A stretch of 64,000 nucleotides of DNA from an uncultured Prevotellaceae bacterium (GTDB lineage: Bacteria; Bacteroidota; Bacteroidia; Bacteroidales; Muribaculaceae). The position numbers and the translations under genes were made by a program. Where the stretch lies: positions 124,001 to 188,000 of the forward strand of contig CAJLMA010000002.1 in NCBI GenBank assembly GCA_905207705.1, in the 5' to 3' direction. The notes below the pieces were generated by a model. That model did not search any database and was not told the origin of the DNA. It saw only the letters and a list, made by a program, of their open reading frames with translations. This document shows, piece by piece, positions 8,189 through 17,793 of this stretch. How positions within the stretch are numbered: position 1 is the first letter of the stretch; each line of letters opens with the position of its first letter.

Positions 8189-9244
8189 TTATTTCTTATT
8201 CAACAACTTAAGAAGCAATTCCGACTTATTGCAAGTTTCATTCCACTCCTGTTCGGCAATCGAATGCTCGGTCAAACCTCCACCGACATACATGCAATAC
8301 TTTTCACCGTCAAATTCAAGGGAACGTAAATTAACGAAGAAATCAAAATAGCCGCGAAAATCTATAGGCCCGATATATCCCCCATAATAAAGTCTGCTGT
8401 GTGATTCTATGGAGCATATATACTTGACTGCATCTTTGACTGGCATTCCGGCAAGTGCCGGAGTCGGATGCAACATGTTTCGCATGTTATCCACCTGCGA
8501 CGGCCATGTAACATTACCTATAAAGTCATTACATAAATGCTCAACATTTCCTGCTTGCCGAGTATATAAGGGAGATTTTTCATACTCAATTTTAATTTCG
8601 GCAAATTTATTCTCTATATAATCCGCAACGATCTGCTGTTCTTCAATATCTTTCATACTCCAATCTCCAACAGTTCCTGCAAGTCTTGTCCCTGCAAGAG
8701 CCATTGTCGATATCACCTTTCCGTGATAACTTAAGTACCGCTCAGGAGTCGCACCCATCCATGCCCCGGTGGCCTCGCTGTTAAACACAAACACGAACGA
8801 ATTTGGGCAACAATCCAACAAGCCTTTGAACATATCCACCCATCGCAAACTGTCGTCATACTCTGATACAATCACTCTCGACAACACTATTTTTTTCAAC
8901 ATTCCTGCTTGCATGTCGGCAATGCACTTATTTGCATTTGCCATGTACTCTTCTTTGCTCGTACTATGTTCTTTTATTTTATGCAAGGATGTCACAGGCA
9001 ATGATGACACGGGAAGTTTCAAAAACTTACTTGCGTCAAACTGAGCCGAAATATAATAAGGCATGCAATCGAGCTTCTCCACAAACGGATATATGATAAA
9101 TCCCATCGGAGTATGCTGGTCGATAATCTGTGCACCGAAATTCAATTGCGAATCGCCAGGCATACGATAAGCATAAAACCTTGCCTTGTGTTTTATTGCC
9201 TTCTCTATCGCTTCGAGAATAGTATTGTTATCACAATTATTCAT
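8189..9244 (-). CDS. menF: Isochorismate synthase
   Basis: The 351-residue protein belongs to the chorismate-binding family. It should convert chorismate to isochorismate at the start of menaquinone synthesis, needed for fumarate respiration in Bacteroidales. Visible family signatures are KIVLSRVIV (about 123), FVFVFNSEATGAWMGATPE, the STMALAGTR segment, LCNDFIGNV, and the C-terminal LHPTPALAGMP through YVGGGLTEHS that lines the active site. It is shorter than E. coli MenF, as usual for Bacteroidetes. The start overlaps the rimO stop by 8 bp, so translation is probably coupled. No other men genes are in the window. A salicylate or siderophore role (EntC-like) is less likely without siderophore genes nearby. 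Confidence 0.9.
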   Translation of the reverse strand: MNNCDNNTILEAIEKAIKHKARFYAYRMPGDSQLNFGAQIIDQHTPMGFIIYPFVEKLDCMPYYISAQFDASKFLKLPVSSLPVTSLHKIKEHSTSKEEYMANANKCIADMQAGMLKKIVLSRVIVSEYDDSLRWVDMFKGLLDCCPNSFVFVFNSEATGAWMGATPERYLSYHGKVISTMALAGTRLAGTVGDWSMKDIEEQQIVADYIENKFAEIKIEYEKSPLYTRQAGNVEHLCNDFIGNVTWPSQVDNMRNMLHPTPALAGMPVKDAVKYICSIESHSRLYYGGYIGPIDFRGYFDFFVNLRSLEFDGEKYCMYVGGGLTEHSIAEQEWNETCNKSELLLKLLNKK

Positions 9245-10541
9245 AGCAAACCTCTCCTATCAATTCATACGGCATTGCCTCGGAAATCTTTACATTGACA
9301 AATGAGCCAACTGAAAGTTCCTTGTTTTTCTTCACAAGTACTTCAGGATCAACTTCAGGAGAATCGAATTCAGTACGACCTACATAATATTCTTCCTCTT
9401 CCCTGTCAATCATCACTTTGAAAATCTTTCCTATTTTCTCTTCATTCAATTCCAAAGATATTTCTTCCTGCATCTGCATTATTTCGTCGAGCCTTCGACC
9501 CTTCTCTTCAGCAGATACATTATCGGCATAATGCGTAGCAGCGTATGTGTCATCTTCTTCCGAATAAGCAAATGCACCCATTCGGTCAAATCTTGCCCAC
9601 TTTACAAACTCCTTAAGTTCCTCAAACTCCTGCTCTCCTTCCCCAGGGAAACCAACCATCAACGTAGTGCGTATATGTATTCCCGGCACTTCACGTCTCA
9701 ATCGTTCCACCAATTCTATGGTATCGGCTTTCGTGAAATGCCGCAACATGCGCGAAAGCACTTTGTCACTAATATGTTGCAAGGCAATGTCAAGATATTT
9801 GCACACGTTATTGTGACGAGCCATGACAGGCAAGACATCATATGGGAATTGTGCTGGATAAGCATAATGCAGCCTTATCCATTCCACACCGTTGATATTG
9901 GCGAGTCGTTCTACAAGTTCGGCAAGTCTTGGCTCGCCATATATATCCACACCGTAAGACGACAAATCCTGAGCTATAACATTAAACTCTTTAACACCCT
10001 TTGCCACAAGCGATTTAGTTTCTTCAACCAACTCCTCGATAGGTACCGACTTGAATCTTCCTGTTATTATTGGGATGGCACAGAACGCACAGAAACGATT
10101 ACAGCCCTCGGCGATTTTCAAATAAGCATAATGTCCCGGAGTAGTCAATAGTCTGTCATACGGTTTGACTGATGACGGTACTTTCACATTGAGATCATTT
10201 AAAATCTTATCCCAGTCAAATTTACCGTAAAACCCGTCTACTTCCGGTATTTCAGTTTTTAAATCTTCAAAATACCGTTGCGATAAACAGCCCATCACAT
10301 AAAGGTGCTTTATCTTTCCTTCTTGCTTAGCTGCTACATATTCAAGAATCGTATCAATCGACTCCTGCTTAGCATCGCCAATGAAACCGCATGTATTTAT
10401 TATAACTATTTCCCCACAGACTTCCGATGAATCATTGTGTACTTCATAGCCGGCTTGTTTGAATCTGTATGACAACTTTTCCGAATCGACCAGATTCTTT
10501 GAACAGCCCAAAGTAATTACATCTATTCTATTCTTCTTCAT
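9237..10541 (-). CDS. rimO: Ribosomal protein S12 methylthiotransferase
   Basis: RimO is a radical-SAM enzyme that adds a methylthio group to an aspartate of ribosomal protein S12. The N-terminal UPF0004 domain has three cluster cysteines, in TLGCSKNLVDSEK, NTCGF and MGCLSQRYF. The radical-SAM triad is CNRFCAFC in EGCNRFCAFCAIPIITG. A TRAM domain closes the protein near VKISEAMPYELIGEV. The ATG at 10541 (MKKNRIDVITLGC) matches the family start better than an in-frame ATG six codons earlier at 10559. The GCSKN start and IPIITGRF motif separate it from MiaB. It lies between ftsY and menF on one minus-strand transcript. Confidence 0.95.
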   Translation of the reverse strand: MKKNRIDVITLGCSKNLVDSEKLSYRFKQAGYEVHNDSSEVCGEIVIINTCGFIGDAKQESIDTILEYVAAKQEGKIKHLYVMGCLSQRYFEDLKTEIPEVDGFYGKFDWDKILNDLNVKVPSSVKPYDRLLTTPGHYAYLKIAEGCNRFCAFCAIPIITGRFKSVPIEELVEETKSLVAKGVKEFNVIAQDLSSYGVDIYGEPRLAELVERLANINGVEWIRLHYAYPAQFPYDVLPVMARHNNVCKYLDIALQHISDKVLSRMLRHFTKADTIELVERLRREVPGIHIRTTLMVGFPGEGEQEFEELKEFVKWARFDRMGAFAYSEEDDTYAATHYADNVSAEEKGRRLDEIMQMQEEISLELNEEKIGKIFKVMIDREEEEYYVGRTEFDSPEVDPEVLVKKNKELSVGSFVNVKISEAMPYELIGEVCYE

Positions 10542-10620
10542 TGGACAAAAAACACTCATATATTTCTTTGCAATTTTAGAAATATATCTTAGAACTGAAT
10601 CATATTAAAAGAAGATTGCT

Positions 10621-11574
10621 TTATTTCCCGAAAAGAGATTTTACAAATTCTTCTTTCCTGAATATCTGCAAGTCTTCCATACCTTCTCCCAATCCTATAT
10701 ATTTAACCGGGATTTTGAATTGGTCGCTTATTCCTATTACGACTCCGCCTTTTGCCGTACCGTCAAGTTTGGTAATAGCTAACTCATTCACCTCGGTAGC
10801 CGCAACAAATTGTTTTGCTTGTTCAAAAGCATTCTGTCCCGTAGAACCGTCAAGCACAAGCAGAATTTCATGAGGAGCATCAGGCACTACACGTTTCATG
10901 ACATTTTTTATTTTTGTCAACTCGTCCATCAAGCCCTTTTTATTATGCAAACGCCCGGCTGTGTCAATTATGACAACATCGGCATTTTTAGCCTTTGCCG
11001 ACGCAAGGGTGTCATACGCTACCGAAGCTGGATCTGACCCCATTTTTTGTTTCACCACAGGAACACCTACTCGTTCGCCCCAAATGTCAAGCTGCTCCAC
11101 AGCGGCAGCACGGAATGTATCGGCAGCACCGAGTACTACACTATTACCAGCTTTCTTGAACTGATATGCTAATTTACCTATTGTAGTGGTCTTTCCTACT
11201 CCATTAACGCCAACCACCATTATTACATAAGGCTTCTTGTCTTCGGGAACTACGAAATCCGTTGTAACGTCCGTATTATTCTCGGCAAGCATGTCAGTAA
11301 TTTCCTCACATAGCAAACTATTTAATTCCGCAGTATTTATATACTTATCTTTGGCTACGCGTTTTTGGATGCGATCGAGAATTTTAAGTGTCGTGTCTAC
11401 TCCCACATCCGATGTTACAAACACTTCCTCAAGATTGTCCAATACATCATCATCTATCTTCGATTTTCCTGCAATTGCCCTTGTCAATTTCGAAAATACT
11501 CCTTGTTTGGTTTTCGACAGTCCCTTGTCAAGCGTTTCTTTTTTTTCCTTTGAGAAAATACTGAATATGCCCAT
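10621..11574 (-). CDS. ftsY: Signal recognition particle receptor FtsY
   Basis: FtsY is the membrane-associated GTPase that receives SRP-bound ribosomes for co-translational membrane insertion. This 317-residue protein has the N helical bundle followed by the NG GTPase: P-loop GVNGVGKTTTIGKLA (about 122-136), DTFRAAA, DTAGRLHNKKGLM, and TKLDGTAKGG. It ends with the conserved GLGEGMEDLQIF. The long acidic A domain of E. coli FtsY is absent, as usual in Bacteroidetes. A minus-strand -7 element lies about 25 bp upstream, and rimO follows 79 bp downstream. Confidence 0.97.
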   Translation of the reverse strand: MGIFSIFSKEKKETLDKGLSKTKQGVFSKLTRAIAGKSKIDDDVLDNLEEVFVTSDVGVDTTLKILDRIQKRVAKDKYINTAELNSLLCEEITDMLAENNTDVTTDFVVPEDKKPYVIMVVGVNGVGKTTTIGKLAYQFKKAGNSVVLGAADTFRAAAVEQLDIWGERVGVPVVKQKMGSDPASVAYDTLASAKAKNADVVIIDTAGRLHNKKGLMDELTKIKNVMKRVVPDAPHEILLVLDGSTGQNAFEQAKQFVAATEVNELAITKLDGTAKGGVVIGISDQFKIPVKYIGLGEGMEDLQIFRKEEFVKSLFGK

Positions 11575-11597
11575 AACTCGTAACTAAATCTAACATG

Positions 11598-11605
11598 CAA
11601 ATGTA
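11598..11605 (-). promoter_or_regulatory. -7 element for ftsY
   Basis: CAAATGTA on the plus strand reads TACATTTG on the minus strand, a perfect TAnnTTTG match 24 bp before the ftsY start. No TTTG is seen at the ideal -33 distance. Confidence 0.5.
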
Positions 11606-11736
11606 CAAAAAAACTTCCATGCGTTAAAACCAAGGCATAGTTTTTTGAGACAAACAAGCATTTTTAATGTAAAAAACTAAAAATCAACCCATTTGCCAAT
11701 AAAGATGCAATTCATGAAAATTTCTGTCAAAAGTAT

Positions 11737-12708
11737 TCACGCTTTAAGCTTGAACCCTCTCAAGAACGCATCGGCCGGCATTCTTTTTTTCCCAGCTAAT
11801 TGCAAAGATTTAATCTCAACCGATTTGTCGCGGCACCTTACCCAAAGTCCATGTCCGTTGCTGTATATCTTTCCGGGATTACCGTCTATTTCAACATTGG
11901 ATTCTGCTACCTCAAATATTTTTATCGTATGTATATTGCCCTGTGCATCCTCAATTTCAGTCCATGCTGCAGGATAAGGTGATAGTCCTCTCACGAAATT
12001 CCGCACATCGTGTGGCAACTTATTCCAATCTATCTTACACGTTTCTTTAAATATTTTAGGAGCAGGCGTTGCTTCAATGCCTGAGGCTACACACATATCG
12101 GTTTGCGATATGGTTTTTAGGCTTCCACCAATGATAGCATCAACAGTTTCTATTACTGTAGACGCTCCAAGCATCATCAATTTATCATGAACCGAACCAA
12201 CATTATCATCTTCCTCTATCGCTATTTTATGTTGCATTATCACATCGCCGGTGTCTATTTCATGTTTTAAGAAGAAAGTAGTCACCCCTGTTTCTTTTTC
12301 ACCGTTTATCACAGCCCAATTTATAGGAGCTGCGCCACGATACTTTGGCAATAACGAAGCATGCAGGTTGAACGTGCCAAGAGGAGGCATACTCCAAACA
12401 ATCTCCGGCAGCATCCTAAAGGCTATGACAATTTGCAAGTCGGCGTGCAGCGACTTTAATTCGTCAACAAATTCAGGCGATTTTAATTTTTCAGGCTGCA
12501 TTACTTTCAATCCTTGCTCGATGGCATACTGCTTAACTGGCGACTGAATCAATTTATGTCCCCTACCTGCTTCTTTGTCGGGCATAGTCACGACCCCAAC
12601 TATATTATACCCTCCTTCTACAAGCCGTCGCAAACTTTCTACGGCAAAATCTGGGGTTCCGAAAAAAACTATCCTTAATGTTGTCTTATTTAATGCCATA
12701 TTATTCAA
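11737..12708 (-). CDS. fmt: Methionyl-tRNA formyltransferase
   Basis: Fmt formylates initiator Met-tRNA with 10-formyl-tetrahydrofolate. The N-terminal Rossmann domain begins LRIVFFGTPDFAVESL. The catalytic segment is FNLHASLLPKYRGAAPINWAVING (about 107-130), with the family Asn, His and Arg-Gly, followed by HEIDTGDVI with the catalytic Asp. The C-terminal OB-fold domain contains the VRGLSPYPAAWT segment. At 323 residues it is full length. The ATG three codons downstream (12699, MALNKTTLRIV) is an equally good start. It lies in a minus-strand run after the CLC gene, 50 bp away. Confidence 0.96.
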   Translation of the reverse strand: MNNMALNKTTLRIVFFGTPDFAVESLRRLVEGGYNIVGVVTMPDKEAGRGHKLIQSPVKQYAIEQGLKVMQPEKLKSPEFVDELKSLHADLQIVIAFRMLPEIVWSMPPLGTFNLHASLLPKYRGAAPINWAVINGEKETGVTTFFLKHEIDTGDVIMQHKIAIEEDDNVGSVHDKLMMLGASTVIETVDAIIGGSLKTISQTDMCVASGIEATPAPKIFKETCKIDWNKLPHDVRNFVRGLSPYPAAWTEIEDAQGNIHTIKIFEVAESNVEIDGNPGKIYSNGHGLWVRCRDKSVEIKSLQLAGKKRMPADAFLRGFKLKA

Positions 12709-12758
12709 AAAAATTATAATTCAACAATCATTACGTCCAAAAACAACTCACGCCAATT

Positions 12759-14594
12759 TTAATCATCGGTATAGTGTTTCAACACCCTGCGATAAGAATT
12801 GAAAATTTTAGATTTAGATACAAATCCTATGTATTTGCCATTTTCAACCACAGGTAGATTCCATGCATTTGTATCGTCAAATTTTTTCATTACAGCTTCC
12901 ATAGGTTCATTCACTTCTATTTTAGCCGGAGCCGTAGTCATAAATTTACTCACCTTCAATTTCCTATACAAGTCCGGACGGAACATTATATTACGTATGT
13001 CATCGAGAAGAACTATGCCAAGCAGGTTGTTGTCATTATCAATAACCGGGAACAGATTCCTGTTGGAATGCGAAATGACATCAACCATTTCTTTTAAAGA
13101 CATCTCGGGGCGCACAGGCAAAAAGTCTTTCTCTATCACATTGTCAACTTTCAACAAGGTGAGCACCGATTTATCTTTTTCATGAGTTAATAATTCGCCA
13201 CGTTGCGCAAGACGCATTGAATATATACTCCACGGCAAAAACAAACGTATCGTACCGTATGAAATGGTTGATACTATCAGCAAAGGCAAGAACAATTGAT
13301 ATCCTCCCGTCATCTCAGCTGTTAGGAATATGGCCATCAATGGGGCGTGCATAACTGCCGACATCACCCCGGCCATACCCATTAAAGCAAAATTTTTCAA
13401 CGACAGGCCGCCATCACATATTCCCAACGTATTCACAAGCATTGCAAATAAGAAACCGGTCATACATCCCACATACAAAGACGGAGCAAAAGTTCCACCA
13501 ACACCTCCCCCGCCATTGGTGGCACTCGTGGCAAACACTTTGGTGAGAATAATCAACAATATGAATACAACGACCATCCACACGTTTTCACGGTATCCAT
13601 AAAAAATACTACCGTCGAAAATTTGAGTGTATTGTCCATTAAGCAAAGAATTTATTGGTCCATACCCTTCTCCGTAAAGCGGTGGGAACAGAAATATCAG
13701 CAAGCTCAATATGGCTCCACCTACAAGAAACTTCAACCAAGGATTGCCTAACCGCCCAAACATCTGCTCCATCATGTTCATCGCTTTTGTAAAGTACAAA
13801 GAGACAAAGCCGCATAACAGACCGAGAACTATCGCATATGGTATGCGCATTGTGGTAAACGCCTCGCTTTGCGAGAAGAAAAATTCCGACTCATATCCTG
13901 TAAACGTATAAGCCACCGTAGCTGCCGCTATCGATGACAGCATCAATGGCATTATGGATACAGCCGTCAGGTCAAGCATCAACACTTCTATCGTGAAAAG
14001 CATTCCGGCTATAGGAGCCTTGAAGATACCTGCAATTCCGGCTGCGGCTCCGCAACCTACAAGTATCATTAAAACCCTCGGAGACATTCTGAATGCACTA
14101 CCCAAATTAGAGCCTATGGCAGCTCCTGTATATACAATAGGTCCTTCGGCTCCTACCGAACCTCCAAATCCGATAGTAACAGAACTGCTGACGAGCGAAG
14201 CATACATATTATGGGGCTTTAAGCGGCTTTTCTTTTGTGAAATAGCATATAAGACACGGGTTACACCATGTGATATGTTGTCCCTTATAACATATCGCAC
14301 AAAAACGCTCGTTATAAGTACACCGAGAACCGGCCACAACAAGTACATGTAGTTTCCTCCGGTTACGGCAAAATGCGACAATAATGCATCCGATATCGCA
14401 TGTATCAAAAACTTTAACAATAATGCAGCAAATCCTGACGCGATGCCAACTATCAATGCCAAAACCAATACAAAATTCCTTTCCTTGATATGCTTCTCTC
14501 GCCAAATAAGCAATTTCAAGTATAAAGAACTCGCTTTTTCAAAAAAAACATTTACATGTACCATTTTTGAATATATGCTATTGTAAAATTTCAA
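12759..14594 (-). CDS. CLC-type chloride channel/antiporter with two CBS domains
   Basis: This 611-residue membrane protein has about ten hydrophobic helices in residues 35-440, then a cytoplasmic pair of CBS domains (about 460-605). CLC ion-path motifs are visible: GGSVGAEGPIVYTGA, whose GAEGP Glu corresponds to the gating glutamate, and GGVGGTFAPSLYVG, matching GxFxP. Retaining the gating Glu is compatible with either H+/Cl- exchange or channel activity. The CBS pair could bind adenine nucleotides and regulate transport; this is inference. A second in-frame ATG at 14564 (MVHVNVFF) is possible. The gene abuts the sugar transferase by one base, so the two share a transcript, though no functional link is evident. 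Confidence 0.92.
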   Translation of the reverse strand: MKFYNSIYSKMVHVNVFFEKASSLYLKLLIWREKHIKERNFVLVLALIVGIASGFAALLLKFLIHAISDALLSHFAVTGGNYMYLLWPVLGVLITSVFVRYVIRDNISHGVTRVLYAISQKKSRLKPHNMYASLVSSSVTIGFGGSVGAEGPIVYTGAAIGSNLGSAFRMSPRVLMILVGCGAAAGIAGIFKAPIAGMLFTIEVLMLDLTAVSIMPLMLSSIAAATVAYTFTGYESEFFFSQSEAFTTMRIPYAIVLGLLCGFVSLYFTKAMNMMEQMFGRLGNPWLKFLVGGAILSLLIFLFPPLYGEGYGPINSLLNGQYTQIFDGSIFYGYRENVWMVVVFILLIILTKVFATSATNGGGGVGGTFAPSLYVGCMTGFLFAMLVNTLGICDGGLSLKNFALMGMAGVMSAVMHAPLMAIFLTAEMTGGYQLFLPLLIVSTISYGTIRLFLPWSIYSMRLAQRGELLTHEKDKSVLTLLKVDNVIEKDFLPVRPEMSLKEMVDVISHSNRNLFPVIDNDNNLLGIVLLDDIRNIMFRPDLYRKLKVSKFMTTAPAKIEVNEPMEAVMKKFDDTNAWNLPVVENGKYIGFVSKSKIFNSYRRVLKHYTDD

Positions 14595-14595
14595 A

Positions 14596-16032
14596 CTAAA
14601 TACCCTTTCCAGTAACTACGGTCTTTATTGTATAAATTATTATTTTTAAATCATTTAGCAATGACATGTTCTCAATGTACAACAAGTCAAATTTCAATCG
14701 TTCTATCATTTCATCCACATTCTTGGCATATCCGTACTTCACCATGCCAAGCGATGTTATACCGGGACGCACTTGATGCAACAAAGTATAATACGGAGCC
14801 TTGGAAACTATTTGATCAATAAAATATTTCCGTTCGGGACGAGGCCCGACTATTGACATATCTCCTTTTAATACGTTCCAAAATTGTGGCAACTCGTCAA
14901 TGCGGTATTTACGCATGAATTTGCCCAATGGGTATATGCGCTCGTCATCATCTTTCGTAAGACGAGGCTTCCCGTCCCTTTCGGCATTCACACGCATCGT
15001 TCTGAATTTATATATGGTAAACGGACGACCATGCTTTCCTATCCGTTCCTGTTTATATATAACAGGACCCTTGCTCATGAATTTTATAAATATCGCCAAA
15101 ACAGCAAAAAATGGCAATAGGACCAATAATACAAATGCCGACAATACACAATCGACAAAACGCTTGATATTTGTCTCACAACTCGACATGTTGCCACTCG
15201 AAACGTCAATTACGGGCTCATCATACATAGAAACCAACTTGACTCTCGACAACAACAAATTAGCTTCATCGGGTAGAACCTTTATCGGCTTGTTAAACGG
15301 GAATAACATGTTGAGCATCTTAAACAATCCGGCCGCGTCGGAACCTTGTGGCGGAACAACTATGAAATCGGTAATATCATGATGTTTGCAAGCATTTGAA
15401 AGTTCGTTCATTGAATAAACCGGCAATGTACCGTCATTTATTCTACTCACCATGTTTTCGCTATCCACATAACCGATTATCTTATATCCCAACAGATGCT
15501 TCAAGCCTTTTAACTTCTTAACAAGTTCAACTGCCCTGTCGCTACAACCTATCACAAGAGTCTCAAATTCAATCTCCGACCTTGCAATACGCCGTTTCAC
15601 ACCAACAGTTAAGGCAAGCCGGCAAGGATACACGAGAACAAACAATATTCCCCAAAGGATTAATATCAACTCGTAATTATGATAATGCTCTGTCACAGTG
15701 TCATTTATCAAGGCTACAAAAAATATAATGAGCATGTTGACAAACGTTGACAACAGTGTAATAACAAGTTCTTGTAATAACGAACGACGAAAAACTTCAT
15801 TATAATACCCCGACAACCAATATACCGCCATCATGGCTACAGGAAATATAAATTGGCCGGCAACAACCATTGGGGCTCCAAGATACGATGACAACGAACT
15901 AAAGCCTTGTGCCATCACTGCATCTTGGTTCAAAAAGAATCTTACGACATTATATAAGAAAACCCCTGCGGACGAAGTTATGAAATCTCCAACCGCATAT
16001 TTCAACTGTTGCCTGACAACACTATTAGTCAT
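14596..16032 (-). CDS. Polyprenyl-phosphate sugar-1-phosphate transferase (WcaJ/WbaP-like)
   Basis: This enzyme should move a sugar-1-phosphate from a nucleotide sugar to undecaprenyl phosphate at the membrane, the first step of an exopolysaccharide, capsule or O-antigen unit. The 478 residues hold four N-terminal transmembrane segments (about 10-130) and a Rossmann-like CoA-binding middle domain (VIGCSDRAVELVKKL, about 155). A further membrane helix precedes the bacterial sugar transferase domain (about 290-478) with KQERIGKHGRPFTIYKFRTM, RKYRIDELPQFWNVLKGDMS and VGPRPERK. The sugar specificity cannot be read from sequence. The rfb genes at 58-60 kb could supply a donor, but no glycosyltransferases are next to it. 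Confidence 0.92.
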   Translation of the reverse strand: MTNSVVRQQLKYAVGDFITSSAGVFLYNVVRFFLNQDAVMAQGFSSLSSYLGAPMVVAGQFIFPVAMMAVYWLSGYYNEVFRRSLLQELVITLLSTFVNMLIIFFVALINDTVTEHYHNYELILILWGILFVLVYPCRLALTVGVKRRIARSEIEFETLVIGCSDRAVELVKKLKGLKHLLGYKIIGYVDSENMVSRINDGTLPVYSMNELSNACKHHDITDFIVVPPQGSDAAGLFKMLNMLFPFNKPIKVLPDEANLLLSRVKLVSMYDEPVIDVSSGNMSSCETNIKRFVDCVLSAFVLLVLLPFFAVLAIFIKFMSKGPVIYKQERIGKHGRPFTIYKFRTMRVNAERDGKPRLTKDDDERIYPLGKFMRKYRIDELPQFWNVLKGDMSIVGPRPERKYFIDQIVSKAPYYTLLHQVRPGITSLGMVKYGYAKNVDEMIERLKFDLLYIENMSLLNDLKIIIYTIKTVVTGKGI

Positions 16033-16058
16033 TTCTCAAGCCAATGACTGTTTTATAC

Positions 16059-16649
16059 TTACTGACGCAATATTTTTATCGTACCGTCTACACCAAGCAT
16101 TATCACGCTCGATGCTTTATGCCCGGCAGTGTCATCTTGCCTATACTTTACGATATAGTCAACCCCATCTTTTATTTCTTGGGATATCTCTGAAAAATTA
16201 GCCGCTGATGGCTTGCCGCTTATATTCGCCGAAGTAGAAACTATCGGTCTTCTGAACCGACGGCACAATTCTTTAGAAAATCTTTCTGTAGTCACCCTAA
16301 TACCCACACTGTTGTTGTCACCAAGCAAATTAGTAGCAAGGTTCTTGGCATCGTCATAAACGATTGTCAATGGTTTGTCGGTCACCTCTATTAATTGATA
16401 AGCCATCTCGGGCACTTCGCGCATGTAGCGGTCAAGAAGCGACGCATCGTCAACAAGGACTATCATGGCCTTGTTGTCGGCTCTTTGCTTCAATTCATAT
16501 ACATGCTTCACTGCTTCGGCGTTCGTCGCATCACAACCTATGCCCCAAATGGTATCGGTAGGATATAATATTACGCCACCTTTCTTCAACACATCAAGAC
16601 AATTTTTTATATCTTCTTCAAATACATTTTCCATTTGACAACCTTCCAT
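16059..16649 (-). CDS. tsaC: L-threonylcarbamoyladenylate synthase (Sua5/YrdC family)
   Basis: It makes threonylcarbamoyl-AMP from threonine, bicarbonate and ATP, the first step of the t6A37 modification of ANN-decoding tRNAs. The 196-residue single-domain form has GGVILYPTDTIWGIGCDATN (about 24-43), a KQRADNKAM segment, and the C-terminal STSANISGKPS. There is no Sua5 extension. An internal ATG at 16634 (MENVFEEDIK) is also plausible. Its partner tsaB lies at 50.5 kb in this window. It heads the minus-strand run with a good promoter just upstream. Confidence 0.93.
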   Translation of the reverse strand: MEGCQMENVFEEDIKNCLDVLKKGGVILYPTDTIWGIGCDATNAEAVKHVYELKQRADNKAMIVLVDDASLLDRYMREVPEMAYQLIEVTDKPLTIVYDDAKNLATNLLGDNNSVGIRVTTERFSKELCRRFRRPIVSTSANISGKPSAANFSEISQEIKDGVDYIVKYRQDDTAGHKASSVIMLGVDGTIKILRQ

Positions 16650-16669
16650 TTTTTATATTTATTACCATT

Positions 16670-16699
16670 CAAAGGTAATCATTTTTTCAATATCACAAA
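16670..16699 (-). promoter_or_regulatory. Bacteroidetes promoter for tsaC
   Basis: On the minus strand TTTG (16699-16696) and TACCTTTG (16677-16670) are 18 bp apart and match the -33/-7 consensus. It is 20 bp before the tsaC start and may serve the downstream minus-strand genes. Confidence 0.7.
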
Positions 16700-16877
16700 A
16701 GACTAATCATGTATTAAGCCATCAAGACAATAGCACTATACAATATCATGCTCAATTCAAGCATTCTGAATTAAACCCGGCTTGAAACATTTCTCCATTG
16801 CCATTTTATTATACATTTTTTACAATTATACATTAATATTTGACAGCATCAATTTTCATCTATTCACATATTTTCCT
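16700..16877. other. Divergent spacer between tsaC and the patatin gene
   Basis: This is the core of the 329-bp AT-rich gap. Apart from the two divergent promoters I see no gene, terminator or folded RNA in it. Confidence 0.4.
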
Positions 16878-16885
16878 TACTTTTG
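16878..16885 (+). promoter_or_regulatory. -7 element (TACTTTTG) for the patatin gene
   Basis: TACTTTTG matches TAnnTTTG and lies 93 bp before the ATG at 16979. A TTTTC at 16853-16857 is at about the right -33 distance. Confidence 0.5.
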
Positions 16886-16978
16886 TAATCGTTGAAAACG
16901 GAACAAATCCATTTCAACTACAATCTACACCATTAATCATTCTTTTAGAATTAAAGCTCTAAACAATTTTGTCATGCT

Positions 16979-17773
16979 ATGACAAGTACAGGTGAGAATA
17001 AACAAAAGAAGACAATAGGGCTTGCCCTTAGTGGAGGCGGAGCAAGAGGCCTCGCTCATATTGGTGTATTAAAAGCATTGGAAGCCCTCGGAATCAAACC
17101 CGACATAATCGCAGGTGTCAGTGCCGGAAGCATAATCGCCACATTATATTCCGGAGGACTTTCCCCAGATGAAATCATCAAAACCGTAAGCAACATATCC
17201 TTGGGAGAGCTCACTGAGCTCAGTGTCCCGAAAGACGGATTTTTCAAACTAAACAAGTTGAAGAATTTCTTAAAAAAAACAATCCTTTACAACAACTTAG
17301 AAGACCTGCCAATACCGACGATAGTCGAAGCTACCGACCTCGACAATTGCCGAACCACGTCTTTCGACCACGGTCCCATTCCCGATTGCGTAGCTGCTTC
17401 TTGCAGCATACCAATAATATTCAAGCCTGTAAAAATCAATGGAACGAACTATGTGGACGGGGGTGTACTGCGAAATCTACCCGCAGGTGCTATTAGGGAC
17501 AAATGCGACTTTCTGATAGGTGTAAACGTAAGTCCTATCCCTCATGCAAAATACAAATCGACAATAATCGACATTGCAAGTCGCACCTACGATATGATGT
17601 CAAAGGGCAATGCAGCAAAAGACATAGGATTGTGCGACGTGGTTATCCAAACCGACGGCATAGCATCCTACAATATTTTCAACATAAAACCGATGAAAGA
17701 AATCATAAAGTCGGGTTACAGTGAAACATTAAAAGTTTTCAAAGAAAATAACATAATAAACAACCTTATTTAA
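16979..17773 (+). CDS. Patatin-like phospholipase family protein
   Basis: This 264-residue patatin-fold hydrolase should cleave acyl esters of lipids through a Ser-Asp dyad. Visible are the oxyanion loop SGGGARG (18-24), the nucleophile elbow GVSAGS (46-51, Ser48), and the DGG motif with Asp160 (VDGGVLRN). There is no signal peptide or sorting domain, so it is probably cytoplasmic or peripheral on the inner membrane. It resembles the RssA/NTE-like short patatins. A GH13 gene follows 20 bp later, so they are likely co-transcribed. The natural substrate is unknown. Confidence 0.92.
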   Translation: MTSTGENKQKKTIGLALSGGGARGLAHIGVLKALEALGIKPDIIAGVSAGSIIATLYSGGLSPDEIIKTVSNISLGELTELSVPKDGFFKLNKLKNFLKKTILYNNLEDLPIPTIVEATDLDNCRTTSFDHGPIPDCVAASCSIPIIFKPVKINGTNYVDGGVLRNLPAGAIRDKCDFLIGVNVSPIPHAKYKSTIIDIASRTYDMMSKGNAAKDIGLCDVVIQTDGIASYNIFNIKPMKEIIKSGYSETLKVFKENNIINNLI

Positions 17774-17793
17774 CAACGCATAAATTCAAAAGC

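Noticed and set aside
9531..10151. 206-residue plus-strand frame inside rimO
   Set aside because: Antisense to the radical-SAM domain; no motif or start signal.
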